64,000 bases of DNA from Photorhabdus cinerea (GCF_011189575.1 NZ_PUJW01000011.1:1-64000), one strand, 5' to 3'; shown: positions 35,552 to 45,210, numbered from the stretch's first letter. A program made the numbers and translations. The notes: generated by a model from the sequence alone, not told the origin.

Positions 35552-37594
35552 ATGGATATTACTGAGTTTTATCAGACCTTTTTTGATGAAGCAGACGAAT
35601 TGCTTGAGGATATGGAGCAGCATTTATTGCAGCTCGATCCAAATGCGCCAGATCAAGAACAGTTGAATGCTATTTTTCGTAGTGCGCACTCAATAAAAGG
35701 CGGAGCTGCGACTTTTGGTTTTATCAAACTACAGCAAACTACACATGTTCTGGAAAATTTGTTAGACAGTGCCAGACGAGATGAAATGAGTCTGACAACT
35801 GATATTATCAACTTGTTTTTGGAAGCGAAAGATATTATGCAGCAACAGTTGGATGCCTATAAAAGTTCTCAGGAGCCGGATGAAAGTGCTTTTACCTACA
35901 TCTGTGAGACATTGCGCCAGCTTGCATTAGAAGTACAGAAAGACAATGACGGTGAGGTTGAGTCCGCCGTACCGGTGGCGACATCACAGGTACCTGAATC
36001 CGAGCCAGAATTAAAACCAGAACCTGATGCGGCCAAAAACCAACAAGGTAGAGTTCGGGTTCATCTTTCAGGTCTAAAAGAGCGTGAAGTTTCTTTAATG
36101 CTTGATGAACTGGGTAATTTGGGGGAGGTTTATGATGCGGAACAGACTCGAGATAGTGTTGAAGCGTCACTGGTAACATCAGCTACAGAGGACGATATTA
36201 CAGCCGTGCTCTGTTTTGTTATTGAACCGGAGCAGATAACTTTCTTGCCGGTAGCTGAACCAAAAGATGAAGTTAAAAACAAAGATACAGCTAAAGTCAA
36301 ATCCACTGTGCCGGAAAAAAGTTCTACACCACCTGTCGGGCGTCCGGCACCCATGCCACAGGCCGGTTCACCACGTCAACGAGCAGAATCTTCCAGCATC
36401 CGAGTTGCGGTTGAGAAGGTTGATCAGCTTATAAATTTGGTTGGTGAATTAGTTATTACACAATCTATGCTGGCACAGCATTGCAACGATCTTGAACCGA
36501 CTTCACATGGCGATTTATTAAATTGTATGGTTCAGTTACAGCGAAATTCCAGAGACTTGCAAGAGTCTGTTATGTCTATTCGCATGATGCCAATGGAATA
36601 TGTGTTCAGCCGTTACCCGCGTTTAGTCAGGGATCTTGCTGGCAAACTGAATAAGAAAGTGGATCTGACTTTGGTTGGTAGTTCTACTGAACTGGATAAG
36701 AGTTTAATCGAGCGCATTATTGATCCACTGACTCACCTGGTCCGTAACAGCCTTGATCATGGTATTGAAGAACCTGAAATTCGACTCGCTTCAGACAAAC
36801 CCGAAACGGGTAAGTTGACCCTCTCTGCTGAGCATCAGGGCGGAAATATCTGTATCGAAGTTGTGGATGATGGTGCTGGTTTAAATCGTGAGAAGATTCT
36901 AGCTAAAGCAATGTCACAAGGGTTGTCAGTCAGTGAAAACATGAGTAACGAAGAGGTTGCTATGCTGATTTTCGCTCCCGGTTTCTCCACTGCTGAAGTT
37001 GTGACAGATGTGTCTGGTCGCGGTGTGGGAATGGACGTGGTTAAGCGAAATATTCAGGAAATGGGAGGACAAATCCAGATTAGCTTCCAAGCCGGTAAAG
37101 GGACAATTACACGGATTTTGTTACCTCTGACATTGGCAATCCTTGATGGTATGTCAGTGAAAGTTAATGAGGAAGTGTTTATTTTGCCATTAGGTGCAGT
37201 AGTGAGTTCTCTTCAGCCACAGGAAGAAGATATTTATCCACTAGCTGGTGATGAAAAATTACTTCATGTTAGAGGCGAATATTTGCCACTGATTAAACTA
37301 TATCGAGTCTTTGATATTTCTGGCGCAAAAACAGATCCAACTAAAGGAATCGTTGTGATTGTACAAAGTGCTGGCCGACGTTATGCCTTACTGGTTGACC
37401 AGTTAGTTGGGCAGCATCAGGTAGTTGTGAAAAATATCGAAAGTAACTACCGCAAAATACCGGGGATCTCCGCTGCTACAATTATGGGAGATGGCAGTGT
37501 GGCACTGATTATTGATGTTTCTGCATTGCAGCAACTCAACCATGACCAACTGGCAATCAGCAAAGCTGAATTATCAGAAAAAAATAAGCACTGA
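35552..37594 (+). CDS. cheA: Chemotaxis sensor kinase CheA
   Basis: CheA autophosphorylates in response to receptors and passes phosphate to CheY and CheB. Domains in order in the 680 residues: P1 with the phospho-His in FRSAHSIKGGAATFGF (about residue 48); P2 CheY/CheB-docking (about 160-230); a Pro-rich linker; P3 dimerisation (about 285-350, VAVEKVDQLINLVGELVITQ); P4 ATPase with N box THLVRNSLDHGIEEPE, the G1 region VDDGAGLNREKI and G2 FSTAEVVTDVSGRGVGMDVV; and P5 CheW-like (from about 535). It is slightly longer than E. coli CheA (654) because of the linkers. It is cotranscribed with motAB and cheW. Confidence 0.97.
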   Translation: MDITEFYQTFFDEADELLEDMEQHLLQLDPNAPDQEQLNAIFRSAHSIKGGAATFGFIKLQQTTHVLENLLDSARRDEMSLTTDIINLFLEAKDIMQQQLDAYKSSQEPDESAFTYICETLRQLALEVQKDNDGEVESAVPVATSQVPESEPELKPEPDAAKNQQGRVRVHLSGLKEREVSLMLDELGNLGEVYDAEQTRDSVEASLVTSATEDDITAVLCFVIEPEQITFLPVAEPKDEVKNKDTAKVKSTVPEKSSTPPVGRPAPMPQAGSPRQRAESSSIRVAVEKVDQLINLVGELVITQSMLAQHCNDLEPTSHGDLLNCMVQLQRNSRDLQESVMSIRMMPMEYVFSRYPRLVRDLAGKLNKKVDLTLVGSSTELDKSLIERIIDPLTHLVRNSLDHGIEEPEIRLASDKPETGKLTLSAEHQGGNICIEVVDDGAGLNREKILAKAMSQGLSVSENMSNEEVAMLIFAPGFSTAEVVTDVSGRGVGMDVVKRNIQEMGGQIQISFQAGKGTITRILLPLTLAILDGMSVKVNEEVFILPLGAVVSSLQPQEEDIYPLAGDEKLLHVRGEYLPLIKLYRVFDISGAKTDPTKGIVVIVQSAGRRYALLVDQLVGQHQVVVKNIESNYRKIPGISAATIMGDGSVALIIDVSALQQLNHDQLAISKAELSEKNKH

Positions 37595-37645
37595 GTGGGC
37601 TTGCCCCATAGAAAAATAGTCAATCTCACAGTAAAAGGTAAGATC

Positions 37646-38143
37646 ATGTCGGCCATAGAAGCTTTTAATAAATTGTCAGGAGAAACTGCTGGAGAAGGAT
37701 ATCTGGTTTTTACCTTGGGTGATGAAGAGTACGGTATTGAAATACTCAAAGTGCAGGAGATCCGTGGCTATGATCACGTCACTCGTATCGCGAATACGCC
37801 TGCGTTCATTAAAGGAATAACCAATCTGCGCGGTGTTATCGTTCCTATTATTGATCTGAGAATTAAATTTGCTCAGGAAACTGTTACCTATAATGATAAT
37901 ACCGTTGTGATTGTTTTGAATCTGTTAAACCGTGTAGTTGGCATTGTTGTTGATGGTGTTTCAGATGTCTTATCGCTCAAAGCTGAACAAATATGTCCGG
38001 CTCCAGAATTTGCCGTGACATTGTCTACTGAGTATTTGACTGGATTGGGTTCACTTGATGATCGCATGCTGATTCTGGTGGATATTGAGAAGTTGCTTAA
38101 CAGTGAAGAGATGGCTCTGGTAGATTCAGTGGCTAAAAATTAG
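37646..38143 (+). CDS. cheW: Chemotaxis coupling protein CheW
   Basis: CheW links receptors to CheA. The ATG chosen gives 165 residues (E. coli 167) and the opening MSAIEAFNKLSGETAGEGYL; an ATG 17 codons upstream would add an unconserved leader. The core GYLVFTLGDEEYGIEILKVQ, TRIANTPAFIKGITNLRGVI and VVGIVVDGVSDVLSLKAEQI are all typical. A strong terminator follows, separating it from the receptor genes. Confidence 0.96.
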   Translation: MSAIEAFNKLSGETAGEGYLVFTLGDEEYGIEILKVQEIRGYDHVTRIANTPAFIKGITNLRGVIVPIIDLRIKFAQETVTYNDNTVVIVLNLLNRVVGIVVDGVSDVLSLKAEQICPAPEFAVTLSTEYLTGLGSLDDRMLILVDIEKLLNSEEMALVDSVAKN

Positions 38144-38154
38144 TTGTCAAACTT

Positions 38155-38192
38155 ATAGCTGCCACCATAGATAGATGGCAGCTATTTTTTCT
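38155..38192 (+). terminator. Terminator after cheW
   Basis: The stem ATAGCTGCCA / TGGCAGCTAT is followed by TTTTTTCTTTTT. Confidence 0.9.
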
Positions 38193-38249
38193 TTTTATCC
38201 CTTCCAATGACTGTCATAAAAAATATTCAAATTTCTTTTATTCAATCAG

Positions 38250-38276
38250 TAAAGTTCCGTTTAGTTATGCCGATAA
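38250..38276 (+). promoter_or_regulatory. Sigma-28 (FliA) class III promoter
   Basis: TAAAGTTC, an 11-base spacer and GCCGATAA match the enterobacterial FliA consensus (TAAAGTTT-N11-GCCGATAA) at 15 of 16 positions. It lies 37 bases before the first receptor gene and probably drives the receptor-cheRBYZ transcript. Confidence 0.92.
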
Positions 38277-38312
38277 CAGAGCCATGCCGATCTATTGTAA
38301 AAAAGGGAAAAC

Positions 38313-40004
38313 ATGTTTAACCGAATGAAAATAGTGACTGGATTGATGACGGTCATCATATTGTTTGGTGCTTTGCAATTTATATCCGGAGGGCTTTTCT
38401 TCCATGAGTTGAAAGGTAACAAAGAAAATCTAGAAACACTGGATAAGATGCGTGAACAGCAGACATTTTTGAATGAGACTTGGGTTAATTTATTACAGGC
38501 TCGTAACAGTCTGAACCGTGCTGGCATTCGGTACATGATGAAGGATGAAGGCGTCGATAATTATTACACGTTGGAACAGTTGCTGACTGATGCCAGAAGT
38601 AATCTTTCTATCGCAGAGCAGCGCTTTGAGCAGTATGAACAAAGTGCTAAATTGCCTATTCATGAATCAGAAAGCCTTAATCGTCTAAAAAAAGCTTATG
38701 ATGTTTATATTTCGGCACTTCATGAGCTCATTGTCCTGATTGAACATGATCGGGCTGTCGAATTTTTCAATCAGCCAACTGGCAAATATCAGAGTGCTTT
38801 TGAGGAAGAATATAATTTCTATTTAACTCAAAACGACCATCTCTATTCCGATGTTGTATTTGATGCGGGCATATCCTACAGAAATGCGATGATTATGTTG
38901 GGTATTATCATGCTGATTCTGGTGTCGGCCATGATTTTCAGCTGGGTGAGCATCAGGCATAGTTTGCTGAATCCATTAAATAAATTGCTGGAGAATATCA
39001 AGGCGCTTTCTACTGGTGATTTGACACAGAATATTACGGTTTCAGGCAGAAATGAGATGAGTATGTTATCTGTTGGCCTGAAGCATATGCAGAAAGAGTT
39101 CATCAATACTGTTAGTAGTGTTCGTCAGAGCAGTGAAAATATTTATGACGGAACCAGCGAAATTGCTGCTGGAAATAATGATCTTTCTTCACGCACTGAA
39201 GAGCAGGTTGCTTCTTTGGAAGAAACGGCAGCAAGTATGGAACAACTGACAGCAACAGTAAAACAGAATGCTGAAAATGCTCGTCAGGCAAGTAACCTGG
39301 CTGATAGTGCTTCTGAGATTGCCCGTCAGGGCGGGAAAGTCGTAGCGAATGTTGTGCAGACAATGCATGAAATTGCGGGTAGTTCACAGAAAATTTCTGA
39401 TATTACCAGCGTTATTGATGCCATTGCGTTCCAGACTAACATTCTGGCGCTTAATGCTGCGGTAGAAGCAGCGCGTGCAGGTGAACATGGACGAGGTTTT
39501 GCGGTTGTTGCGGGGGAAGTTCGTAACCTCGCACAACGTAGCGCTGAAGCAGCAAAAGAGATTAAAGCATTAATAGAAGATTCAGTTAGCCGTGCGGATA
39601 CGGGGTCTGTTCTGGTTGAGAGCGCCGGTGAAACAATGAACAATATTGTCAGCTCAGTAACCCGCGTAACTGACATTATGGGTGAAATTGCATCTGCTTC
39701 AGATGAACAAAGCAGAGGGATAACTCAGGTTGGTTTGGCTATTTCTGAAATGGATCGTGTAACACAGCAAAATGCTTCTTTGGTTGAGCAGTCAGCGGCG
39801 GCGGCGGCGGCACTGGAAGATCAAGCAGCTGGATTGAAGAAGCTGGTTTCTCTATTCCAATTACCGAATCTTGACGATAAACCTCAGCCTGAAACAAAAA
39901 CTGAGCATTTATCTGTGGTTAAAGCTCTTCCTGTTAAATCGAATTCACCTGTATTGAAGAAAGTGAGTAACGTGGAAGAACAGTCTAATTGGGAAACATT
40001 TTAA
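38313..40004 (+). CDS. tsr: Methyl-accepting chemotaxis protein, Tsr-like
   Basis: This transmembrane chemoreceptor of 563 residues has a first membrane helix (about 8-30) and a periplasmic four-helix sensor with the serine-receptor-like QARNSLNRAGIRYMMKDEG, whose Arg contacts the amino-acid ligand in Tsr/Tar. The second helix is about 190-212, followed by a HAMP domain. The signalling tip IAFQTNILALNAAVEAARAG is essentially invariant. The protein ends NWETF, the CheR/CheB-tethering pentapeptide. Methylation helices flank the tip. Tsr-like assignment is by resemblance of the sensor; the ligand is inferred. Confidence 0.92.
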   Translation: MFNRMKIVTGLMTVIILFGALQFISGGLFFHELKGNKENLETLDKMREQQTFLNETWVNLLQARNSLNRAGIRYMMKDEGVDNYYTLEQLLTDARSNLSIAEQRFEQYEQSAKLPIHESESLNRLKKAYDVYISALHELIVLIEHDRAVEFFNQPTGKYQSAFEEEYNFYLTQNDHLYSDVVFDAGISYRNAMIMLGIIMLILVSAMIFSWVSIRHSLLNPLNKLLENIKALSTGDLTQNITVSGRNEMSMLSVGLKHMQKEFINTVSSVRQSSENIYDGTSEIAAGNNDLSSRTEEQVASLEETAASMEQLTATVKQNAENARQASNLADSASEIARQGGKVVANVVQTMHEIAGSSQKISDITSVIDAIAFQTNILALNAAVEAARAGEHGRGFAVVAGEVRNLAQRSAEAAKEIKALIEDSVSRADTGSVLVESAGETMNNIVSSVTRVTDIMGEIASASDEQSRGITQVGLAISEMDRVTQQNASLVEQSAAAAAALEDQAAGLKKLVSLFQLPNLDDKPQPETKTEHLSVVKALPVKSNSPVLKKVSNVEEQSNWETF

Positions 40005-40021
40005 AACACTAAGCGATAACC

Positions 40022-40041
40022 ACGGCTGCATATGCAGCCGT
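40022..40041. repeat. Perfect 20-bp palindrome between the receptor genes
   Basis: ACGGCTGCATATGCAGCCGT is fully self-complementary and lies in the 53-base gap between the two receptor genes. It may form an mRNA hairpin that adjusts relative expression. Confidence 0.6.
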
Positions 40042-40057
40042 TAACAGAGGTGATTAC

Positions 40058-41698
40058 ATGTTAGGGCTAGGCAGGCTTCGTATATCAACCAGTTTATATC
40101 TGTTACTGATGATGTTTTGTTTAATGCAGATAATCTCAAGTGGTTTATCTCTTGGAATAATTCACACAGATCAGTCTTATATCGAACAGATTGATCTGGG
40201 AACACAAAAAAGAGATTCGTTAGGGTTGAGCTGGGCAGCTTTGCTGCAATCGCGTAATACACTTAATAGAGTCGCCGTAGGAAAAACGCTCCAGCAATCT
40301 GAGGATCATATTAAAAGTATGGTCGCTAATGTCAGAGAAACGCTGGATAAGGCTGAGATGCATTTTGCAGAGTTTATCTCTTTGCCTAAATTAAATGAGG
40401 AAGATGGTAGCAGTGTATTGCTGGCATCAGTGGAAACCAGCTACAAGGAATATATAAAAGCACTTAGGGAACTCTCGGTTTTCTTAGAAGAGGGTAATTA
40501 TGATGCATTTTTAGACCAGCCGACAGAAAAATATCAGCAGCAACTGGAATCTGATTTCAACCATTATATGCAGTATATCGGAGAGGAAATTACAACTGCC
40601 GTTCAAGATGGTCGATTTTATTATCAGATTGCAACCGCCATGTTTGCAGGCGCGATCCTGATGGTCTTGGTGGTTGCCTGGGCTGCTCATTGGTGGCTAA
40701 AAAGAAATCTTCTCAGACCATTCGCCAATATGCGTAGTCACTTCCAGCATGTTGCAGAAGGGAAGTTAAACAAAGAAGTTGCTGTTTTCACTAATGATGA
40801 AATTGGTGAAGTGTTCCTCAAATTACGTGATATGCAGCGTTCACTGGTTAATTCTATTACCTTGATTAAAGAGAATACTAACCTGATGTATAGCGGTATT
40901 CAGGAAATTACTCAGGGTAATACGGATCTCTCTTCCCGCACCGAAGAACAAGCTGCATCTCTGGAAGAAACAGCGGCCAGTATGGAACAATTGACTGCAA
41001 CAGTAAAACAAAATGCTGAAAATGCGCGTCAGGCTAGTGAATTGGCAGTATCTGCATCGAAAACAGCCTCTAAAGGTGGCGAACTGACAACGGGTGTTGT
41101 AGAAACGATGGATGCAATTGCTAACAGTTCACAGAAAATCAGTGCAATTATCAGCGTTATTGATGGCATTGCATTCCAGACCAACATCCTGGCACTTAAT
41201 GCGGCAGTAGAAGCTGCGCGGGCGGGTGAACAAGGCCGTGGTTTCTCCGTTGTTGCTGGTGAAGTTAGGGATTTGGCGCAGCGAAGTGCTGAAGCAGCAA
41301 AAGAGATCAAGACATTAATCAGTGAATCAGTTCAGCGGGTAAGTCAAGGTTCCGAATTGGTTAGCCATGCAGGGAAGACTATGAATGAATTGGTAACTTC
41401 TGTAAATCAGGTTACAGATCTCATGGCCGAAATTGCTGCGGCATCCGATGAACAAAGTCGGGGTATTCATCAAGTGGCACAAGCTGTTACGCAGATGGAT
41501 CAGGTTACTCAGCAGAATGCTGCATTGGTTGAACAGTCAGCTGCTGCCGCAGCTGCACTTGAAGATCAAGCGGATATTCTGGTGAAAACCGTAGCGCAAT
41601 TCGAATTACCAAATAATTTAGAAAATAAGCTTGAAAATGAACTTTCACCTACGCTGAGGTCTGCGGATAGCGAAGGGGCAGTCAGTCAGACTCGCTGA
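40058..41698 (+). CDS. Methyl-accepting chemotaxis protein, second receptor (Tar/Tap position)
   Basis: The 546 residues have the same plan as the upstream receptor: membrane helix (about 15-38), periplasmic sensor with LLQSRNTLNRVAVGKTLQQS, second helix (about 190-215), HAMP and signalling domain with IAFQTNILALNAAVEAARAG. It ends EGAVSQTR and therefore lacks the NWETF tether, like E. coli Tap, so its methylation probably depends on neighbouring tethered receptors. The sensor differs from the first receptor after the conserved Arg (VAVGK instead of AGIRY), implying a different ligand. A GAGGTG site precedes the ATG, and cheR follows six bases later. Confidence 0.92.
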   Translation: MLGLGRLRISTSLYLLLMMFCLMQIISSGLSLGIIHTDQSYIEQIDLGTQKRDSLGLSWAALLQSRNTLNRVAVGKTLQQSEDHIKSMVANVRETLDKAEMHFAEFISLPKLNEEDGSSVLLASVETSYKEYIKALRELSVFLEEGNYDAFLDQPTEKYQQQLESDFNHYMQYIGEEITTAVQDGRFYYQIATAMFAGAILMVLVVAWAAHWWLKRNLLRPFANMRSHFQHVAEGKLNKEVAVFTNDEIGEVFLKLRDMQRSLVNSITLIKENTNLMYSGIQEITQGNTDLSSRTEEQAASLEETAASMEQLTATVKQNAENARQASELAVSASKTASKGGELTTGVVETMDAIANSSQKISAIISVIDGIAFQTNILALNAAVEAARAGEQGRGFSVVAGEVRDLAQRSAEAAKEIKTLISESVQRVSQGSELVSHAGKTMNELVTSVNQVTDLMAEIAAASDEQSRGIHQVAQAVTQMDQVTQQNAALVEQSAAAAAALEDQADILVKTVAQFELPNNLENKLENELSPTLRSADSEGAVSQTR

Positions 41699-41704
41699 GG
41701 CCAG

Positions 41705-42592
41705 ATGAAATCAAATTTAATTGCTTCAACTACAAGCTTGCCGTCTCCACCGCTGAATCACATGATTCAGCGCTATACCATGTCAGATGTGCATTTTGAG
41801 CGCATCTGTCAGTTTATATATCAACGTGCTGGTATTGTGCTTGCGGCACATAAACGGGAGATGGTTTACAACCGTTTAATTCGGCGTTTACGTACTCTTG
41901 GTATCCGTGATTTTGGTCAGTACCTGTTCATTCTTGAAAATGATATTGATAGTGATGAATGGCAGGAATTTATCAATGCATTGACGACTAACCTGACGGC
42001 TTTTTTCAGAGAAGCTCATCATTTCCCTCTGTTAGCTAAGCATGCGAGTAAGAAAAATGGATCGTACCGGGTGTGGAGTGCGGCAGCATCTACAGGGGAA
42101 GAACCGTACTCAATTGCAATGACATTGAGTGATGTATTGGGGCATCGTTTTCATCGGGTAAAGATTATTGCCAGTGATATTGATACCAATGTACTGGAAA
42201 AAGCGCGTAAGGGTGTTTATCGTCTGGATGAATTGCGTCAGCTGACAGATCAACAGAGAAAACGCTACTTTTTTAAAGGTACTGGTGCTTATGAAGGTTA
42301 TGCCCGTGTCCGGCCTCAGATTGCTGACATGGTGACATTCCAACACCTCAATTTGTTGGATGCTAGTTGGCCGCTCGAAGGTAAGTTTGATGCTATATTT
42401 TGTCGTAACGTAATGATTTATTTTGATAAAAAGACGCAGGAACGGATACTACGTCATTTTGTTACTTTATTAAAACCCGATGGATTGCTCTTTGCCGGGC
42501 ATTCCGAGAATGTCACTCAAATCAGCCGGGAATTCTACTTGCAAGGACAGACCGTTTACGGTGTAGCCCAGGCAAGGAGAGGTCATGAATAA
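41705..42592 (+). CDS. cheR: Chemotaxis receptor methyltransferase CheR
   Basis: CheR methylates receptor glutamates using S-adenosylmethionine. The 295-residue protein contains the N-terminal helical domain (FIYQRAGIVLAAHKREMVYN), the receptor-binding beta-subdomain, and the methyltransferase core with LTTNLTAFFREAHHFPLLAK, VWSAAASTGEEPYSIAMTLS (SAM loop) and AIFCRNVMIYFDKKTQERIL. A GAGG site precedes the start. It overlaps cheB by eight bases, as in E. coli-type operons. Confidence 0.96.
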   Translation: MKSNLIASTTSLPSPPLNHMIQRYTMSDVHFERICQFIYQRAGIVLAAHKREMVYNRLIRRLRTLGIRDFGQYLFILENDIDSDEWQEFINALTTNLTAFFREAHHFPLLAKHASKKNGSYRVWSAAASTGEEPYSIAMTLSDVLGHRFHRVKIIASDIDTNVLEKARKGVYRLDELRQLTDQQRKRYFFKGTGAYEGYARVRPQIADMVTFQHLNLLDASWPLEGKFDAIFCRNVMIYFDKKTQERILRHFVTLLKPDGLLFAGHSENVTQISREFYLQGQTVYGVAQARRGHE

Positions 42593-43637
42593 AATTACTG
42601 TTCTTTGTGTCGATGATTCAGCGCTTATGCGGCAAATCATGCGAGAGATCATCAATAGTCATCCGGATATGGAAGTAGTAGCTTGTGCGCCAGATCCATT
42701 GGTGGCTCGTGATCTCATTAAAAAACATAACCCACAGGTATTAACGCTGGATGTTGAAATGCCACGCATGGATGGCATTGATTTTCTTGAAAAATTAATG
42801 CGCTTACGACCGATGCCTGTGGTTATGATTTCTTCTCTAACAGCTAAAGGTTCTGAAATCACATTAAGAGCATTGGAACTTGGCGCTGTTGATTTTGTAA
42901 CGAAACCTCAATTGGGTATTCGTGAAGGGATGCTGGCTTACAGTGAACTTATTGCAGAAAAAGTGCGGACGGCAGCGCAGGCTAAATTATCTACGCAAAT
43001 AACCACACCGGTAGATTCTGCTCCTTTGAGTTTTAAGCCTCTGTTATCCAGTGAAAAACTGATTGCAGTCGGGGCTTCTACTGGGGGAACGGAAGCAATA
43101 AAGAGCTTGTTGCAACCATTGCCTGTAACCAGCCCAGCACTGCTAATTACTCAACATATGCCGCCTGGTTTTACCCGTTCTTTTGCTGAACGGTTGAATA
43201 AACTTAGCCAAATTACAGTAAAAGAAGCCGAGAACGGCGAACGAATTTTGCCAGGTCATGCGTACATTGCTCCGGGTGATCGCCATATGGAACTATGCCG
43301 TAATGGTGCTGATTATCAGGTTTTGATAACTGATGCGCCGGCGGTTAATCGTCATCGTCCGTCTGTGGATGTGCTGTTCCGATCAGTCGCTAAATTTGCT
43401 GGCAGGAATGCTGTTGGTGTATTGCTGACAGGAATGGGTAGTGATGGCGCGGCGGGATTGCTGGAAATGAAGCAAGCCGGTGCATACACGTTAGCTCAGG
43501 ATGAAGCAAGTTGTGTCGTATTTGGTATGCCAAGAGCGGCAATACAAATGGGGGCTGTGGATGAGGTTATGGATATACTCAAAATGAGCAAGAGAATGCT
43601 GGCAAAAATAAGCTCGGGGCAGGTTGTTCGTATTTAA
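42585..43637 (+). CDS. cheB: Chemotaxis protein-glutamate methylesterase CheB
   Basis: CheB removes methyl groups from receptors when phosphorylated by CheA. The 350 residues comprise an N-terminal receiver with phospho-Asp in VLTLDVEMPRMDGIDFLEKL, a linker, and a C-terminal methylesterase domain with the catalytic serine in IAVGASTGGTEAIKSLL, histidine in LITQHMPPGFTRSFAERL and aspartate in LLTGMGSDGAAGLLEMKQAG. An AAGGAGAGGTC site lies at the start within the end of cheR. Confidence 0.97.
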   Translation: MNKITVLCVDDSALMRQIMREIINSHPDMEVVACAPDPLVARDLIKKHNPQVLTLDVEMPRMDGIDFLEKLMRLRPMPVVMISSLTAKGSEITLRALELGAVDFVTKPQLGIREGMLAYSELIAEKVRTAAQAKLSTQITTPVDSAPLSFKPLLSSEKLIAVGASTGGTEAIKSLLQPLPVTSPALLITQHMPPGFTRSFAERLNKLSQITVKEAENGERILPGHAYIAPGDRHMELCRNGADYQVLITDAPAVNRHRPSVDVLFRSVAKFAGRNAVGVLLTGMGSDGAAGLLEMKQAGAYTLAQDEASCVVFGMPRAAIQMGAVDEVMDILKMSKRMLAKISSGQVVRI

Positions 43638-43706
43638 CGGCAGTTGGATAAATTTAATTTTTTAAGCAGCTCTGTGCTGACTGATAAATAATTTCAAGGA
43701 GTTTTT

Positions 43707-44096
43707 ATGGCGAATAAGGATCTTAGATTTCTGGTGGTTGATGATTTTTCAACCATGCGGCGCATTGTTCGTAACCTGCTAAAAGAGCTGGGTTTCAACA
43801 ACGTAGAAGAAGCTCAGGATGGAGCAGAAGCTCTGACTAAGATTCGTTCATCCCAATTTGATTTCATTATCTCTGACTGGAATATGCCTAATATGGATGG
43901 TCTGGAGTTGTTAAAAATCATTCGTGAAGATGCACAATTGTCCAAAATACCCGTTTTGATGGTGACAGCAGAAGCGAAGAAAGAAAACATTATTGCAGCT
44001 GCGCAGGCCGGGGCTAGTGGTTATGTTGTTAAACCTTTTACAGCTGCCATTCTGGAAGAGAAGCTTAATAAAATTTTCGAAAAATTGGGCCTCTAA
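43707..44096 (+). CDS. cheY: Chemotaxis response regulator CheY
   Basis: Phospho-CheY binds FliM and makes the motor turn clockwise. The 129-residue single-domain receiver has all key residues: the acidic pair in FLVVDDFSTMRRIVRNLLKE, phospho-Asp in FIISDWNMPNMDGLELLK, Thr in VLMVTAEAKKENI, and Lys in GYVVKPFTAAILEEKL. An AAGGAG site precedes the ATG. cheZ follows nine bases later. Confidence 0.98.
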   Translation: MANKDLRFLVVDDFSTMRRIVRNLLKELGFNNVEEAQDGAEALTKIRSSQFDFIISDWNMPNMDGLELLKIIREDAQLSKIPVLMVTAEAKKENIIAAAQAGASGYVVKPFTAAILEEKLNKIFEKLGL

Positions 44097-44105
44097 GGAG
44101 ACATA

Positions 44106-44756
44106 ATGAGTGTAAATCCAGTCATGCCGAGGGATGAGACCATTACTGCCAGTGAGATTATCAGCCGTATCGGCCAACTTACGCGGATGTTGCGTGATAG
44201 TTTACGTGAGCTAGGGTTGGATCAAACTATTGCTCAGGCGGCTGAGGCGATACCTGATGCGAGAGAGCGCCTGGACTATGTTGTTCAGATGACTGCGCAG
44301 GCAGCCGAAAGAGCGCTGAATTGTGTTGAGGCGGCGCAACCTCGTCAGAATGAGTTGGAATCATCGGCAATATCACTGACAAAACGCTGGGATGAGTGGT
44401 TTGAAAATCCAGTTGAAATGCCTGTGGCACGCTCATTGGTTATGGATACCCGAAATTACCTCAATACAGTACCTGAGCATACTGCTTTTACTAACGCTCA
44501 ACTGATGGAGATCATGATGGCACAAGATTTTCAAGATCTTACTGGTCAGGTTATCAAGCGGATGATGGATGTTATTCAGGAAATAGAAAAACAGCTGGTG
44601 ATGGTATTGATGGAAAACATGCCGGCTGATCAGATGGTGAAAACCAAGAAAGAGACCGACAGTTTGCTAAATGGCCCGCAAGTGAATCAAAATGGCGTGG
44701 GTGTTATTGCTAATCAGGCTCAGGTTGATGATCTACTGGATAGCTTAGGTTTCTGA
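44106..44756 (+). CDS. cheZ: CheY phosphatase CheZ
   Basis: CheZ dephosphorylates CheY. The long helical-hairpin protein (216 residues, E. coli 214) has the catalytic region MAQDFQDLTGQVIKRMMDVI, containing the conserved Asp and Gln, and the C-terminal CheY-binding peptide AQVDDLLDSLGF. An AAGGAG site precedes the start. In E. coli flhB follows cheZ; here about 13.8 kb intervenes. Confidence 0.97.
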   Translation: MSVNPVMPRDETITASEIISRIGQLTRMLRDSLRELGLDQTIAQAAEAIPDARERLDYVVQMTAQAAERALNCVEAAQPRQNELESSAISLTKRWDEWFENPVEMPVARSLVMDTRNYLNTVPEHTAFTNAQLMEIMMAQDFQDLTGQVIKRMMDVIQEIEKQLVMVLMENMPADQMVKTKKETDSLLNGPQVNQNGVGVIANQAQVDDLLDSLGF

Positions 44757-44761
44757 ATAAA

Positions 44762-44790
44762 AGTGGTGGGGTAAGCCTGCCACTCAGAAT
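44762..44790 (+). terminator. Possible terminator after cheZ
   Basis: A 9-bp stem with two wobble pairs (AGTGGTGGG / CCTGCCACT) lies six bases after the cheZ stop, with a T-rich stretch some bases further. The call is moderate because of the wobbles. Confidence 0.4.
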
Positions 44791-45174
44791 TAAAAATTTT
44801 TCGGAAATATGATTGATGGTATTGAGCGATATTAATCTTATTCTCCCTGATGGGATAAAATAGAACGGTTGTAATTATTTTTCATGAAATAGTTACATGT
44901 AATCATCTAATTTATCGAGAAACACGAAAGCATGCGGCATCATATACCCGGGTAGCCGCAGGGGCAAATAACCACGTAACTTATCATTATCCTCTTCACC
45001 TCACCGAATCTTCACTATTCCAGCCCATTGTAATATCTCTTTATTAGAGTGAACTAAAATAACATTATATTAAATTAATTACGATATTTTAGGAATATCC
45101 AGTTAATGTTCATTAACTCAAAAAATTATTTTGTTATATTCTATGATTTGGGGAAATACCCATAAGAATACATT

Positions 45175-45210
45175 TATATATCTTTGATTTTAAAAAATCA
45201 AAGATATATA
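45175..45210. repeat. Perfect 17-bp inverted repeat with two-base loop
   Basis: The arms TATATATCTTTGATTTT and AAAATCAAAGATATATA are separated by AA. It lies about 420 bases after cheZ and 50 bases before the tandem repeat. It could be a hairpin terminator or a cruciform. Confidence 0.75.
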
